DNA of 64,000 nucleotides from Roseibium hamelinense (GCF_007830545.1 NZ_VLLF01000007.1:62001-126000), one strand, 5' to 3'. Positions 23,892 to 32,251 are shown, counted from the first letter of the stretch. The notes: generated by a model from the sequence alone, not told the origin. Numbers and translations: made by a program.

Positions 23892-23906
23892 ATAAGTAAT
23901 TGATAT
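23892..23906 (+). promoter_or_regulatory. AT-rich motif shared with RTX promoter
   Basis: ATAAGTAATTGATAT; the RTX promoter has the same word with one change on the opposite strand (4991-5005). Lies 30 bp upstream of the -24 element. Confidence 0.4.
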
Positions 23907-23934
23907 TTCAGTAGTAAATTAGCTGAACCAGATT

Positions 23935-23949
23935 TGGCACGGCTCTTGT
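23935..23949 (+). promoter_or_regulatory. Sigma-54 promoter candidate for algD
   Basis: TGGCACGGCTCTTGT: perfect TGGCACG at -24, then 4 bases and TTGT where the consensus has TTGC. The spacing is exact. Transcription would start near 23961, giving a leader of about 27 bases before ATG 23988. Confidence 0.7.
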
Positions 23950-23987
23950 TCCTGTTCCAGCACAATCTCGAACACGGGAGCAGGAAA

Positions 23988-25397
23988 ATGAATGTACATG
24001 TTGGAAGCCTTCTCAAACAAACTGAACTCAGCAGCTGGCTGGACCTCGCAAATTTGCAAAAGTCATCCGTCAGCGTCATCGGCATGGGCTATGTTGGAGC
24101 CGTGTCACTGGCGTGCCTCAGCCAGCTTGGGCACCGCGTTGTTGGAGCTGACATTGACCAGCGCAAGGTTGATACGATCGGCTGGGGCCAGAGCCCAATT
24201 GTCGAGGATCAGCTGGGCGAGCTGCTCAGCGACGGTGTTGCCTACAATCTGCTGACAACCACGACAGACGTCCACCAGGCCGTCTTGGAAACCGACGTCA
24301 CCTTTGTATCAGTCGGAACGCCGACCAACGAGGATGGTGGCTGCGACACGCGCGCAATCACCGCAGTGGCGCGCACAATTGGCGCGGCGATCGCCGAAAA
24401 AGATACGTTTCACGTTGTGGTCTTGCGCTGCTCGGTGCCTCCTGGAACCACACTGAACCTGATGGGGCCGGAAATCGAAGCCATTTCTGGTAAGAAAGCC
24501 GGCAGGGATTTCGGTCTGTGTTTTAACCCCGAGTTTCTGCGCGAAGGCACAGCGGTGAAGGATTTTCACGCACCGCCGAAAACCGTCATCGGTGCCAGCG
24601 ATCTGAAGACCGCGAAAATCATCTCCAAAATCTATGAACCGGTTGATCGGAACATCATCACGACTTCGATCGAGGTCGCCGAGCTGGTGAAGTACGTGGA
24701 CAATGTCTGGCATGCAACCAAGGTTTGTTTTGCCAACGAGGTTGGCCGTCTGTGCAAACCAATGGGTATCGACAGCCATGCCGTCATGGATATTTTCGTT
24801 CAAGACACAAAGCTGAACCTGTCGCCCTACTACCTGAAGCCCGGTTTTGCATTTGGCGGCTCATGCCTGCCCAAGGAGGTCCGCGCTGTTACCCATCTGG
24901 CTGATAAGCTGGAGATCGATCTCCCGATGATCAATTCTTTGATCCCATCCAATGAAGAGCACATCGATCAGGCCATCGACATGGTGCGTCAGACACAGCC
25001 GAAGAAGGTGGCAGTGATGGGCGTTGCTTTCAAGCCTGGCACGGATGATCTGCGAGAGAGCCCGATCCTCGAGGTCATGGATCAGTTGATCCGAGACGGT
25101 GTTGAAGTTGTAGCATGGGATCCGGCCATCGTGCCCGGCCCGCAGCTGGCCGAGCAGTTCAACTACATCCGCCATGCGGCTCCGCACCTGGAGCACTTGG
25201 TTGAAAAACTGCCTGAAATATTGATGGATACCCCGGAGATGGCCGCCGACGGCGCTGACACGCTTGTTATTGCCCAAAAGCACAACACCACCCGGGACTT
25301 GCTAGAAGCCTACCGGTCGGAAGCGTCGGTCGTGGACCTGGTCCGCGTCTTCGCATCCGCGCCATCCTGCCCCAAATACGCGGGTATCGGCTGGTAA
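23988..25397 (+). CDS. algD: AlgD-like GDP-mannose 6-dehydrogenase
   Basis: 469 residues. Oxidises GDP-mannose to GDP-mannuronate with two NAD+, the committed step of alginate precursor synthesis. NAD fold motif VIGMGYVGAVSLACLSQLGH (about 30-49), the AlgD-type words SPIVE, GKKAGRDFG, FNPEFLRE, NVWHATKVCFANEVG, QDTKLNLSPYY and catalytic Cys293 in FAFGGSCLPKEVRA; C-terminal UDP/GDP-binding domain with GTDDLRESPILE. These match AlgD more closely than UDP-glucose dehydrogenases as I recall them. It has about 28 extra N-terminal residues compared with the 436-residue Pseudomonas protein. ATG 23988 has GGAG and CAGG upstream. Monocistronic: sigma-54-like promoter before it, strong terminator after it. 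Confidence 0.87.
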   Translation: MNVHVGSLLKQTELSSWLDLANLQKSSVSVIGMGYVGAVSLACLSQLGHRVVGADIDQRKVDTIGWGQSPIVEDQLGELLSDGVAYNLLTTTTDVHQAVLETDVTFVSVGTPTNEDGGCDTRAITAVARTIGAAIAEKDTFHVVVLRCSVPPGTTLNLMGPEIEAISGKKAGRDFGLCFNPEFLREGTAVKDFHAPPKTVIGASDLKTAKIISKIYEPVDRNIITTSIEVAELVKYVDNVWHATKVCFANEVGRLCKPMGIDSHAVMDIFVQDTKLNLSPYYLKPGFAFGGSCLPKEVRAVTHLADKLEIDLPMINSLIPSNEEHIDQAIDMVRQTQPKKVAVMGVAFKPGTDDLRESPILEVMDQLIRDGVEVVAWDPAIVPGPQLAEQFNYIRHAAPHLEHLVEKLPEILMDTPEMAADGADTLVIAQKHNTTRDLLEAYRSEASVVDLVRVFASAPSCPKYAGIGW

Positions 25398-25413
25398 GCT
25401 GCAGGTCCCATTT

Positions 25414-25455
25414 GCTCCCTCTCAACCCCATCGACCCTGAGAGGGAGCATTTTTT
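25414..25455 (+). terminator. Rho-independent terminator after algD
   Basis: GCTCCCTCTCA (25414-25424) pairs with TGAGAGGGAGC (25438-25448), followed by ATTTTTT. Confidence 0.92.
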
Positions 25456-25806
25456 CAGCTGCTGCGGTCTGGTTTAATGTGGCTGTCTTTCGGTGTCCCA
25501 CTCATTTTAAATCCGCCACCTCACCATTTTTGCAATGCTATTGAACACTTGAAATACGTTTCATTTTCCCAGCACAACGCCAAGCATTCATGGTGACGCG
25601 CATCGGCAGAATAGCCCCGTCTATTGCCTACCTCGTCACATCGTCGTCGTCTTTGGGAATGCTCTGTTTGGGCAGCTTGGCTGGGAGACTTGCGTCTGAA
25701 ACCCAAGTGCATTCGAGCGGCAGCGGGCGAGAGCAAAGCGCTGTCTGTGCTTCCCGATTGTTTTACATGAAATGGGGACGCGATTGTGTGCGCATTGGTG
25801 GCAGGA
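25456..25806. other. Intergenic stretch without recognised gene
   Basis: About 350 bp between the algD terminator and the tRNA. A short plus-strand open frame (25590-25841) runs through the tRNA and has no recognisable features. I see nothing else in it. Confidence 0.5.
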
Positions 25807-25880
25807 TGGAGCGGGTGAAGGGAATCGAACCCTCGTCTTAAGCTTGGGAAGCTTCTGCTCTACCATTGAGCTACACCCGC
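25807..25880 (-). tRNA. tRNA-Gly (anticodon CCC)
   Basis: Minus strand begins GCGGGTGTAGCTCAATGGTA and ends CACCCGC-T-CCA. Acceptor stem GCGGGTG/CACCCGC, D-stem GCTC/GAGC, anticodon loop TTCCCAA with CCC at positions 34-36, T-arm GAGGG-TTCGATT-CCCTT, encoded CCA. 74 nucleotides. The outer anticodon-stem pair (27-43) is a G-A mismatch. Confidence 0.95.
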
Positions 25881-26079
25881 TTGCGCTATGTCATCCTTCT
25901 GCGCTCACCGCAGCAGTCTGTCAAGCATTTGCAGCCGGTGCCCAACAGGTCTGTTGATGACTGCGATGCGGGTAGGTCTGAGCGTGGCTTGATCTTGCGA
26001 AATGTCCCGCGAAACCCCATGTTGCCGCCGGCTGGAGGGGCGAACTGGCTGCATTGTGAAGTTGGACGCGGAGACGTTT

Positions 26080-26889
26080 ATGCGGGAAAAGGTCAAGGAC
26101 TTGGTAGGCTCCAAGCGGTGGGAGTTTGTCATCATCGGCCTCATTGTGATCAACGCCGTGACCCTTGGTCTGGAGACAAGCCCCTACATGATGGAGGTAG
26201 CCGGTCCGCTGCTTCTGGGCATCGACCGGGCAATTCTCTCTGTGTTCGTGGTTGAAATCGCTTTGCGCCTTTACGCACATGGGCTGCGGTTCTTCAAGGA
26301 TCCCTGGAGTATTTTTGACTTCGTGATTGTTGGCATTGCCCTTTTGCCAGCAAATGGTCCGCTCGCTGTGTTGCGCTCGCTCCGGATCTTGCGTGTCCTG
26401 CGCCTGATCTCCGTCGTGCCGTCCCTTAAACGCGTCATTGGGGGCTTAATTGCTGCCTTGCCCGGGATGGGCTCGATCGTGGTCCTCATGGCTCTGGTGT
26501 TTTACGTCTTTGCCGTGATGGCAACCAAACTATACGGCGCAACCTTCCCGGAGTGGTTCGGCGACATTGCCAAGTCCACCTATACATTGTTCCAGATCAT
26601 GACATTGGAGAGCTGGTCGATGGGCATCGTGCGGCCGGTGATGGAAGCCTATCCGTATGCCTGGCTGTTCTTTGTGCCGTTTATCTTGTGCACGGCCTTT
26701 ACCGTGCTCAACTTGTTTATTGGCATCATCGTGTCCGCCATGCAGGAAGAGCACGAACAGGAAGCCGATGCCAACCGGCAGGCAATCCATGATGAAACGG
26801 TTATGATCCTGGAAGAGGTTAAGGCGCTTCGCGCCGAAGTACGCGAGTTACGAGCGAACATGAACGGCAATGGCAGCCTTCCGCAATAG
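26080..26889 (+). CDS. Bacterial voltage-gated sodium channel (NavAb/NaChBac type)
   Basis: 269 residues, the usual size of a single-domain bacterial Nav. Helices S1-S4 (about 15-125) include an S4 with repeated arginines (LRSLRILRVLRLISVVPSLK); the pore helix carries the selectivity filter TLESWSM (about 182-188), the same as NavAb, followed by S6 (about 205-235, FTVLNLFIGIIVSAMQEE) and a C-terminal coiled coil (EEVKALRAEVRELRANM) that would hold the tetramer. Forms a homotetramer in the inner membrane, probably linked to sodium-driven motility or pH control in a marine cell. ATG 26080 has GCGGAG upstream and gives the normal length; the frame is open back to 26002. Confidence 0.93.
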   Translation: MREKVKDLVGSKRWEFVIIGLIVINAVTLGLETSPYMMEVAGPLLLGIDRAILSVFVVEIALRLYAHGLRFFKDPWSIFDFVIVGIALLPANGPLAVLRSLRILRVLRLISVVPSLKRVIGGLIAALPGMGSIVVLMALVFYVFAVMATKLYGATFPEWFGDIAKSTYTLFQIMTLESWSMGIVRPVMEAYPYAWLFFVPFILCTAFTVLNLFIGIIVSAMQEEHEQEADANRQAIHDETVMILEEVKALRAEVRELRANMNGNGSLPQ

Positions 26890-26895
26890 CACCGA

Positions 26896-27444
26896 CTAAA
26901 GCTTTGCAATCTGGGAGGCGGGTCCCTTTACCGTCATCACAACTCCAGAGCTGGTATACTCCCTTGCCAAGACGATCAGGCCAAGGTTGCTGATCGTCTG
27001 CTCGAGTTCGGAACTGGCGGCAAAGCCAGCGGTCAATGTTTTTTCCGCCTGATGTTCAAAAGGCACCAGTTCGGCGTTTGCAATGGCGTCTTGCGCAGCG
27101 CCGGAATAGGCCCGGGCAAGACCACCGCCTCCCAATTTGATGCCGCCAAAATAGCGCGGGATCAGAACAGCTGCCTCGACGAGGTTGGCCCCTTGCAGAA
27201 CTTTCAAGGTCGGCATGCCCGATGTTCCAGCCGGTTCGCCGTCGTCCTTGCCGCTCTCTTCGATGCGGCCGTCGGCCAGAAGATGCCGGTGCGCGGTGAT
27301 GATATGGTTTGCTTTACGATGCTCTTTGCACAGCCCATCGAGCCGCCGTTCAAAGTCTGCAAGCGGCACCAGAAACGCCAGAAACCGGGATTTCCGATCT
27401 TCAAGATATCCCTCAGACTCCCGGGTGACAGTCCAGTAGATCAT
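26896..27444 (-). CDS. YigZ/IMPACT family protein
   Basis: 182 residues. Conserved IMPACT-family stretch ESGKDDGEPAGTSGMPTLKV (about 62-81) and YFGGIKLGGGGLARAYSGAA (about 97-116). The eukaryotic relative inhibits Gcn2; the bacterial role is unclear, possibly ribosome or nucleic-acid related. Ends 7 bp from the convergent Nav gene and lies 12 bp after the dCTP deaminase gene, likely co-transcribed with it. Confidence 0.93.
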   Translation of the reverse strand: MIYWTVTRESEGYLEDRKSRFLAFLVPLADFERRLDGLCKEHRKANHIITAHRHLLADGRIEESGKDDGEPAGTSGMPTLKVLQGANLVEAAVLIPRYFGGIKLGGGGLARAYSGAAQDAIANAELVPFEHQAEKTLTAGFAASSELEQTISNLGLIVLAREYTSSGVVMTVKGPASQIAKL

Positions 27445-27456
27445 GTCCGGGTCATG

Positions 27457-28569
27457 TCAGCTTGCTGCCCGGAAGTGCTTGGACAGTTTCAGGGCCTGGC
27501 CCTGGTAATTCGAACCGATGCCTTCGCCGTAAAGTCTGTCCGGGCGTTCAGCCATTCGCTCATACACCAGGCGACCGACCGTCTGACCGTGCTCGACAAT
27601 AAACGGAACGTCATGAGACCGGACCTCCAGAACCGCCCGTGATCCAATTCCACCAGCCTCCGCATGCCCGAAGCCAGGGTCGAAGAATCCCGCATAGTGG
27701 ACCCGGAATTCGCCGACCAGCGGGTCAAACGGCACCATCTCGGCTGCGAAATCCGGCGGAACATGAACAGCTTCCTGGCTGACCAGAATATAGAACTCGT
27801 TCGGGTCCAAAATCAGTTCGGCGGCGTTCCGCCGGAAAATTGGTTCCCAGAAATCGAGCGGTTCATGCGCGCCGGCCCGGTCCACGTCGATCAGCCCGGA
27901 ATGTTGTTTGGCGCGGTAGCCGACTAGGCTGCCGTTGCCTTGACCCTCCAGGTCGATCGAAAGCTGGACGCCGCCCCCGATGCGCTGATTGCCGCCGCTG
28001 ACAAGCGTTAGGTTCTCATGCACCTGTTGCAATTCTTCGTCGGGAACGAGGGCCGCACCTCTCCGAAACCGGATTTGGCTCAGCCGCGAACCGGTGCGCA
28101 CGAGAATGGGGAAGGTCAAGGGCGAAATCTCCGCAAAAAGCGGGCCTTGATAACCGTTTGGAACCGTGTCGAAAGCCAGTCCCTGATCTGTAATCACGCG
28201 GGTAAAGACGTCCAGCCGTCCGGTCGAGCTTTTCGGGTTGGTTGTCGCTGAGATGTCCGGCGGCAGGTTTAAGCTTTCCTGAAGTGGTACGATGTACACA
28301 CAGCCGGTTTCCAACACGGCGCCATTGGACAAATCGAATGCATGCAACTTGAGGGCGTTCAGCCGATCCGCTACCGAGACGCCTGGTCCGGGCAAAAAGC
28401 TGGCCCGGACCCGGAACGCTTTGTTGCCGAGCCGCAGGTCGAGACTGGCGGGTTGGATCTGGCCGTCAACCGGAGGCATTTCTGCTGCGATGATGTCGGT
28501 CTTGAACATCCCGCTGATCGCGCGTGCGGGCAAAATGCCGTGTGTCTGGTCTCCGGTGGTTCCGCTCAT
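27457..28569 (-). CDS. dcd: 2'-deoxycytidine 5'-triphosphate deaminase, long two-domain form
   Basis: 370 residues, about twice the 190 of E. coli Dcd; the alphaproteobacterial form contains two DCD/dUTPase-like domains fused (about 20-190 and 200-365). Motifs include QIQPASLDLRLG near the N-terminus and, in the second half, FAAEMVPFDPLVGEFRVHYA with AVLEVRSHDVPFIVEHGQ. Converts dCTP to dUTP for thymidylate synthesis. Divergent from metZ; the two promoters share about 230 bp. Confidence 0.92.
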   Translation of the reverse strand: MSGTTGDQTHGILPARAISGMFKTDIIAAEMPPVDGQIQPASLDLRLGNKAFRVRASFLPGPGVSVADRLNALKLHAFDLSNGAVLETGCVYIVPLQESLNLPPDISATTNPKSSTGRLDVFTRVITDQGLAFDTVPNGYQGPLFAEISPLTFPILVRTGSRLSQIRFRRGAALVPDEELQQVHENLTLVSGGNQRIGGGVQLSIDLEGQGNGSLVGYRAKQHSGLIDVDRAGAHEPLDFWEPIFRRNAAELILDPNEFYILVSQEAVHVPPDFAAEMVPFDPLVGEFRVHYAGFFDPGFGHAEAGGIGSRAVLEVRSHDVPFIVEHGQTVGRLVYERMAERPDRLYGEGIGSNYQGQALKLSKHFRAAS

Positions 28570-28656
28570 TTTGGCGCCTTAACTCGTTTTTCTTTCATTG
28601 TCGTTAGGGCTTAACGGATCAAATCCCGCTCGCCAACCGGAATTTGGGCCCACTGA

Positions 28657-28685
28657 TTGACTGGCCCGGCCTTTTGCCGTATCTC
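28657..28685 (+). promoter_or_regulatory. Sigma-70 promoter for metZ riboswitch transcript
   Basis: TTGACT at 28657-28662, 17-bp spacer, TATCTC at 28680-28685. Transcription would begin near 28692, immediately before the riboswitch helix P1. Confidence 0.6.
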
Positions 28686-28694
28686 CTGCCCACC

Positions 28695-28746
28695 TCGTGG
28701 TGATTTGGGCCGGCCGGCTTGCAGCCACGTTAAACAAGTTGCTAAA
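28695..28746 (+). ncRNA. SAM-II riboswitch
   Basis: The conserved SAM-II core is present: TCGTGGTGATTTGG, the GCTTGCAGCCACG arm, TTAAACAAGT and GCTAAA. Helix P1 is CGTGG (28696-28700) with CCACG (28725-28729), and the 3' segment forms the pseudoknot. SAM binding should stop metZ expression. It directly precedes a strong terminator. Confidence 0.95.
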
Positions 28747-28756
28747 AAGGCCGGGT

Positions 28757-28790
28757 TGCAAAAACCCCGGTCTTGGCCGGGGTTTTTGCA
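28757..28790 (+). terminator. Attenuator terminator of the metZ leader
   Basis: TGCAAAAACCCCGG (28757-28770) pairs with CCGGGGTTTTTGCA (28777-28790), a perfect 14-bp stem with T-rich 3' arm, 14 bp before the metZ ATG. The region 28746-28762 links it to the riboswitch and may provide the alternative pairing. Confidence 0.85.
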
Positions 28791-28804
28791 TTTGGAGCAT
28801 GGAC

Positions 28805-30004
28805 ATGGCGAACAACGAAAAGACCAGTGCAGAGAGCTGGCGGGCTGCAACTCAATTGGTACATGGCGGGACAACCCGTTCCCCGTTTGGCGAAACATCC
28901 GAAGCCCTTTACCTCACACAAGGCTTTGTTTACAGCGGCGCCGAGGCGGCTGAAGCCCGTTTTAACGGCGAGGATCCGGGCTTTGTGTATTCCCGTTACG
29001 CCAACCCTACGGTCGCCATGTTCGAAGACCGGATCAAGATGCTTGAGGGGGCTGAGGCAGCCCGCGCGACGGCAAGCGGTATGGCGGCAGTCAATCTGGC
29101 TCTTATGGCCTCCGTCAAGGCTGGCGATCATGTGGTGGCGGCCAAAGCCTTGTTCGGTTCCTGCCGCTATATCTGTGAGACCCTTTTGCCCCGGTTTGGG
29201 GTGGAAAGCACGCTTGTGGATGGCACCGATATTGAACAGTGGAAGTCTGCGGTGAAGCCAAACACCAAGGCGCTGTTCCTGGAAAGTCCGACCAATCCGA
29301 CCCTCGAGATCATCGACATTGCGGCGGTGGCCGAAATCGCGAAAACCGTAGGCGCGCGGCTGATCGTCGACAATGTCTTTGCGACGCCGCTTTACCAGTC
29401 GCCGTTGAAGCTCGGCGCGGATGTTGTGGTCTATTCGGCGACAAAGCATATTGACGGGCAGGGCCGATGCCTGGGCGGTGTTGTATTGTCTGACGAGGAA
29501 TGGATCACCGACGAGGTCATGCCATTCGTCAAGCACACCGGGCCGCATATGAGCCCGTTCAGCGCTTGGGTATTGCTGAAGGGGCTGGAAACGTTGCCGT
29601 TGCGTGTAGCACGCCAAAGCGAGAACGCGCGTCAGGCTGCAGATTTTCTAGCGGAACAGGCAGCGGTCGCCAAGCTGATCTACCCAGGACGCGACGATCA
29701 TCCGCAAGCCGACGTGGCAAAGCGGCAGATGACCGGCGGGTCCACAATGGTCGCCTTTGAGATGTCGGGCGGCAAGGACGCTGCGTTCCGGTTTGTGAAT
29801 GCGCTCAACCTGATCAGGATTTCCAACAATCTTGGCGATGCAAAAAGCCTGATCACCCATCCGGCGACAACGACCCACCAGTCGATTGGGGAAGAGGCGC
29901 GCGCCGAACTCGGGATTTCCGACGGTATCTTGAGGTTCTCCGTTGGTTTGGAAGACCCGCTGGACCTGCTTGAGGATATTGAGCGGGCTCTGGCCGCAGT
30001 TTGA
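28805..30004 (+). CDS. metZ: O-succinylhomoserine sulfhydrylase
   Basis: 399 residues, Cys/Met-metabolism PLP enzyme family. Makes homocysteine from O-succinylhomoserine and sulfide. Motifs: FVYSRYANPTVAMFEDRIKM near the N-terminus, SGMAAVNLAL for phosphate binding, and the PLP lysine in YSATKHIDGQGR (about residue 212). Of two nearby ATG codons, 28805 has GGAG at 7 bases and is preferred; 28799 is only one base after it. Controlled by the SAM-II riboswitch and attenuator just upstream. Confidence 0.95.
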   Translation: MANNEKTSAESWRAATQLVHGGTTRSPFGETSEALYLTQGFVYSGAEAAEARFNGEDPGFVYSRYANPTVAMFEDRIKMLEGAEAARATASGMAAVNLALMASVKAGDHVVAAKALFGSCRYICETLLPRFGVESTLVDGTDIEQWKSAVKPNTKALFLESPTNPTLEIIDIAAVAEIAKTVGARLIVDNVFATPLYQSPLKLGADVVVYSATKHIDGQGRCLGGVVLSDEEWITDEVMPFVKHTGPHMSPFSAWVLLKGLETLPLRVARQSENARQAADFLAEQAAVAKLIYPGRDDHPQADVAKRQMTGGSTMVAFEMSGGKDAAFRFVNALNLIRISNNLGDAKSLITHPATTTHQSIGEEARAELGISDGILRFSVGLEDPLDLLEDIERALAAV

Positions 30005-30018
30005 ACGGTGCAGCCGCT

Positions 30019-30624
30019 TTACTTCAGCGCACCAACTCCCAGAATAATTCTGGATCCTGCCGAGACGGTGCAGATGCCTGCAAAAACCCAGGCCAAAACA
30101 GCAAAATAGCTGGGAAAAAGAGCCATGAGGAGAAACAGGGCGATCGTCTCGGTGCCTTCGGCAAGACCGCTCAAATAAAACAGGGATTTTTGTCCTTGGG
30201 CGTCTGTCGACAGCCCGCGTTTTTCCGCCATGATGGCAAAGGCGAGGAAAGCCGACCCGTTGGCGTAAAAGCTGAAGAGAAGCGCGCAGGCGGCGAGCGC
30301 GTTCGCCTGTGGATCGTAAACCGCAAAGGCAAGCGGTATCGCGCCGTAAAACACAAAGTCCAATGTAATGTCGAGATACCCGCCGCTGTCGGTTTTCCGG
30401 GTATGTCGTGCGACGGCGCCGTCCAATCCGTCGGCAAGCCGGTTCAATACAATGCAGGCGAATGCTGCCAGAAACAGACCGTGCGAGATCAGGCCGGCGG
30501 CTGCGAGCCCAATAACAAAGCCGGCCAGGGTGATGGCGTTCGCGCTGATACCCGCCTTGGCCAAAACGCTTCCCGCTTTGTTCAGCGGCGGGTCGATGAG
30601 AGGCCTGATTTTTGCGTCGAACAT
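30019..30624 (-). CDS. CDP-alcohol phosphatidyltransferase family protein
   Basis: About 201 residues with five or six membrane helices. The family signature DG-x2-x-AR-x8-G-x3-D-x3-D is seen in ADGLDGAVARHTRKTDSGGY followed by LDITLD (about 55-80). Transfers a phosphoalcohol head group in the inner membrane; the substrate is unknown. The frame stays open to 30783, and ATG 30624 (MFDAKIRPLIDPPLN) is chosen because the upstream part looks non-conserved and would crowd the divergent apaG start. Convergent with metZ, 15 bp between stops. Confidence 0.85.
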   Translation of the reverse strand: MFDAKIRPLIDPPLNKAGSVLAKAGISANAITLAGFVIGLAAAGLISHGLFLAAFACIVLNRLADGLDGAVARHTRKTDSGGYLDITLDFVFYGAIPLAFAVYDPQANALAACALLFSFYANGSAFLAFAIMAEKRGLSTDAQGQKSLFYLSGLAEGTETIALFLLMALFPSYFAVLAWVFAGICTVSAGSRIILGVGALK

Positions 30625-30785
30625 GCGCGGGGTGTAACCTTTCCGGGACAGTGCCTTGGCACATATGCGGAAAACCGACGCCGAGGGCAATACGGGCACT
30701 TTCACGGATGCGTCATCGGCACTATAAGCACGCCAGGACATGAAACGTGCCATCGAACTTGACCGGACCGGAGCGCCAAACACCT

Positions 30786-31178
30786 ATGTACCGAGCAGTG
30801 ACCAACGGAATAGAGGTTTCCGTCGAGCCGTATTACCTCGACGACGAATCCGAGCCGGAAAAGAGCCAGTTCATCTGGGCTTACATGGTCGAAATCAAAA
30901 ACGGTAGCCGGGAAACCGTTCAGCTCAAGAATCGGTACTGGCGGATCATGGATGGCCTCGGGCGTGTCGAGGAAGTGCGTGGCCCAGGCGTCGTTGGGGA
31001 GCAGCCGGTTCTCGAGCCCGGTGATGTTTATGAGTATTCTTCAGGCTGTCCGCTCGCGACCAGCTCCGGATTCATGGAAGGCTCATATGAGATGGAACGC
31101 GGCGATGGCACGACCTTCAACGTCGTTATCCCGGCCTTCTCGCTCGATTTGCCCGATGCCGTTCGGTCTGTGAACTAG
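30786..31178 (+). CDS. apaG: ApaG protein
   Basis: 130 residues, all one ApaG (DUF525) immunoglobulin-like beta fold. Typical words are [38 protein letters not shown] and [20 protein letters not shown]. Named for an effect on cobalt/magnesium efflux in enterobacteria; the real role is unclear. Overlaps the convergent hydrolase gene by 4 bp. Confidence 0.95.
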   Translation: MYRAVTNGIEVSVEPYYLDDESEPEKSQFIWAYMVEIKNGSRETVQLKNRYWRIMDGLGRVEEVRGPGVVGEQPVLEPGDVYEYSSGCPLATSSGFMEGSYEMERGDGTTFNVVIPAFSLDLPDAVRSVN

Positions 31179-32251
31179 CTGTCGCCCTTAATTTCCTTTG
31201 ATGCACGCCGTTCCTTGATCCAGTCAACGATGGCTTCAAGCGCACCGGGCGCGTAGGCCTTGCGGCCAAGCGCCAGAAACGCGGCTTGGCGCCAGGCGGG
31301 TATTTCATCCGGGAGCTGATAGTTGAAAAGCCCGGCGCGCAGCAGTCCATGCGTTGCGTGCGGAACCAGCACATAGGTGTTGGCCCGATTGCGCCCTTGC
31401 AAAAGAGATTGATAGCGTAGTTGGTTTCCATCCGGGTCGACATTCATGTCTTGCGCGCCATGCACAATTAGGAAAGGGGCGTTTGTGTGAGCAAGTGACA
31501 CGCTTGCGTCAGCGCTGGCATTCCGTCGGACAAATGCGAACCGCTTGCCTAACATGGGGGAACTTAAGGGCGTCAAGGCCAGGTAGTCGTTGTAAGTAAA
31601 AGAGGGGCTCAGAAGCGCGTTGCTGCGTATACGTTGCGCGTCGAGTTTACGCTGGATTTCGTTTTCCGCGTGGCCCCGGAGTTCCAGCTTGCGTCGAGTG
31701 AAATACCGCCCCTGATCAAGCCAGTTCACGGCGCCGCCGACAATGACGAAAAAGTTTGCCTCAGGGCTATTTTTTGCAAGCAGAGGCAGAACCCAACCCG
31801 CCTGGGAAAATCCGATATATCCCGCCGTGGTGTCCTTGAGTTCCGGAAGTTTTTGAAGCGTTTGCAGCGCAACCGCAGCGAGGTCAGCGCGGTCCTGTAT
31901 TGAGTGATCAAGCCAGTTTCCCGTGCTGCTGCCGACGCCCGGTTTGTCCCAAGAGAAAACGGCGACGCCATCTTCCAGCAGCCGACCGATCAAAGGCAGC
32001 AAAGCGCCGTTCAAGTCTCTGTCTGCAGGGCCATCCCCGTGTACCAAAAGAGCGAGGTGGGAGGCGGTTGACTGCGGAAGGTGCAGTGTTCCGCTGATCG
32101 ATGATCCTGCAGCACCAAACGTGACGTCCTGGGACTTGTAGCGGGTTAGGTCGAAATCACTCAACCCATGCAGAACAAAGCCGGTCACCCCGACAATCAG
32201 GACGCCAAGCACTAGGGCTCCGGCAAGAAGTGTCCGGCGTCTGGGAAACAT
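31175..32251 (-). CDS. Alpha/beta hydrolase with N-terminal membrane anchor
   Basis: 358 residues. Signal anchor at about 6-28 ([20 protein letters not shown]), then an alpha/beta-hydrolase domain with [12 protein letters not shown] (oxyanion loop), [13 protein letters not shown] and the nucleophile elbow GFSQAG (Ser near residue 153). Asp and His of the triad are probably in [14 protein letters not shown] and PHATHGLL. Acts in the periplasm or at the membrane; the substrate is unknown. ATG 32251 chosen since an earlier in-frame start would overlap the TerB-like gene upstream. Confidence 0.8.
   Translation of the reverse strand: MFPRRRTLLAGALVLGVLIVGVTGFVLHGLSDFDLTRYKSQDVTFGAAGSSISGTLHLPQSTASHLALLVHGDGPADRDLNGALLPLIGRLLEDGVAVFSWDKPGVGSSTGNWLDHSIQDRADLAAVALQTLQKLPELKDTTAGYIGFSQAGWVLPLLAKNSPEANFFVIVGGAVNWLDQGRYFTRRKLELRGHAENEIQRKLDAQRIRSNALLSPSFTYNDYLALTPLSSPMLGKRFAFVRRNASADASVSLAHTNAPFLIVHGAQDMNVDPDGNQLRYQSLLQGRNRANTYVLVPHATHGLLRAGLFNYQLPDEIPAWRQAAFLALGRKAYAPGALEAIVDWIKERRASKEIKGDS

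Larger units (their letters stand above)
23526..23987. other. Divergent regulatory region between HAD-Nudix genes and algD
   Basis: 462 bp, AT-rich, without a gene. From left to right: minus-strand -24/-12 element (23571-23585), minus-strand activator-like motif (23705-23720) next to a plus-strand TTTGC copy (23692), tandem activator motifs (23822, 23845), AT-rich motif (23892-23906) and plus-strand -24/-12 element (23935-23949). Confidence 0.6.

Noticed and set aside
25590..25841. Small plus-strand open frame before the tRNA
   Set aside because: It reads through the tRNA-Gly gene and shows no Shine-Dalgarno or protein features.
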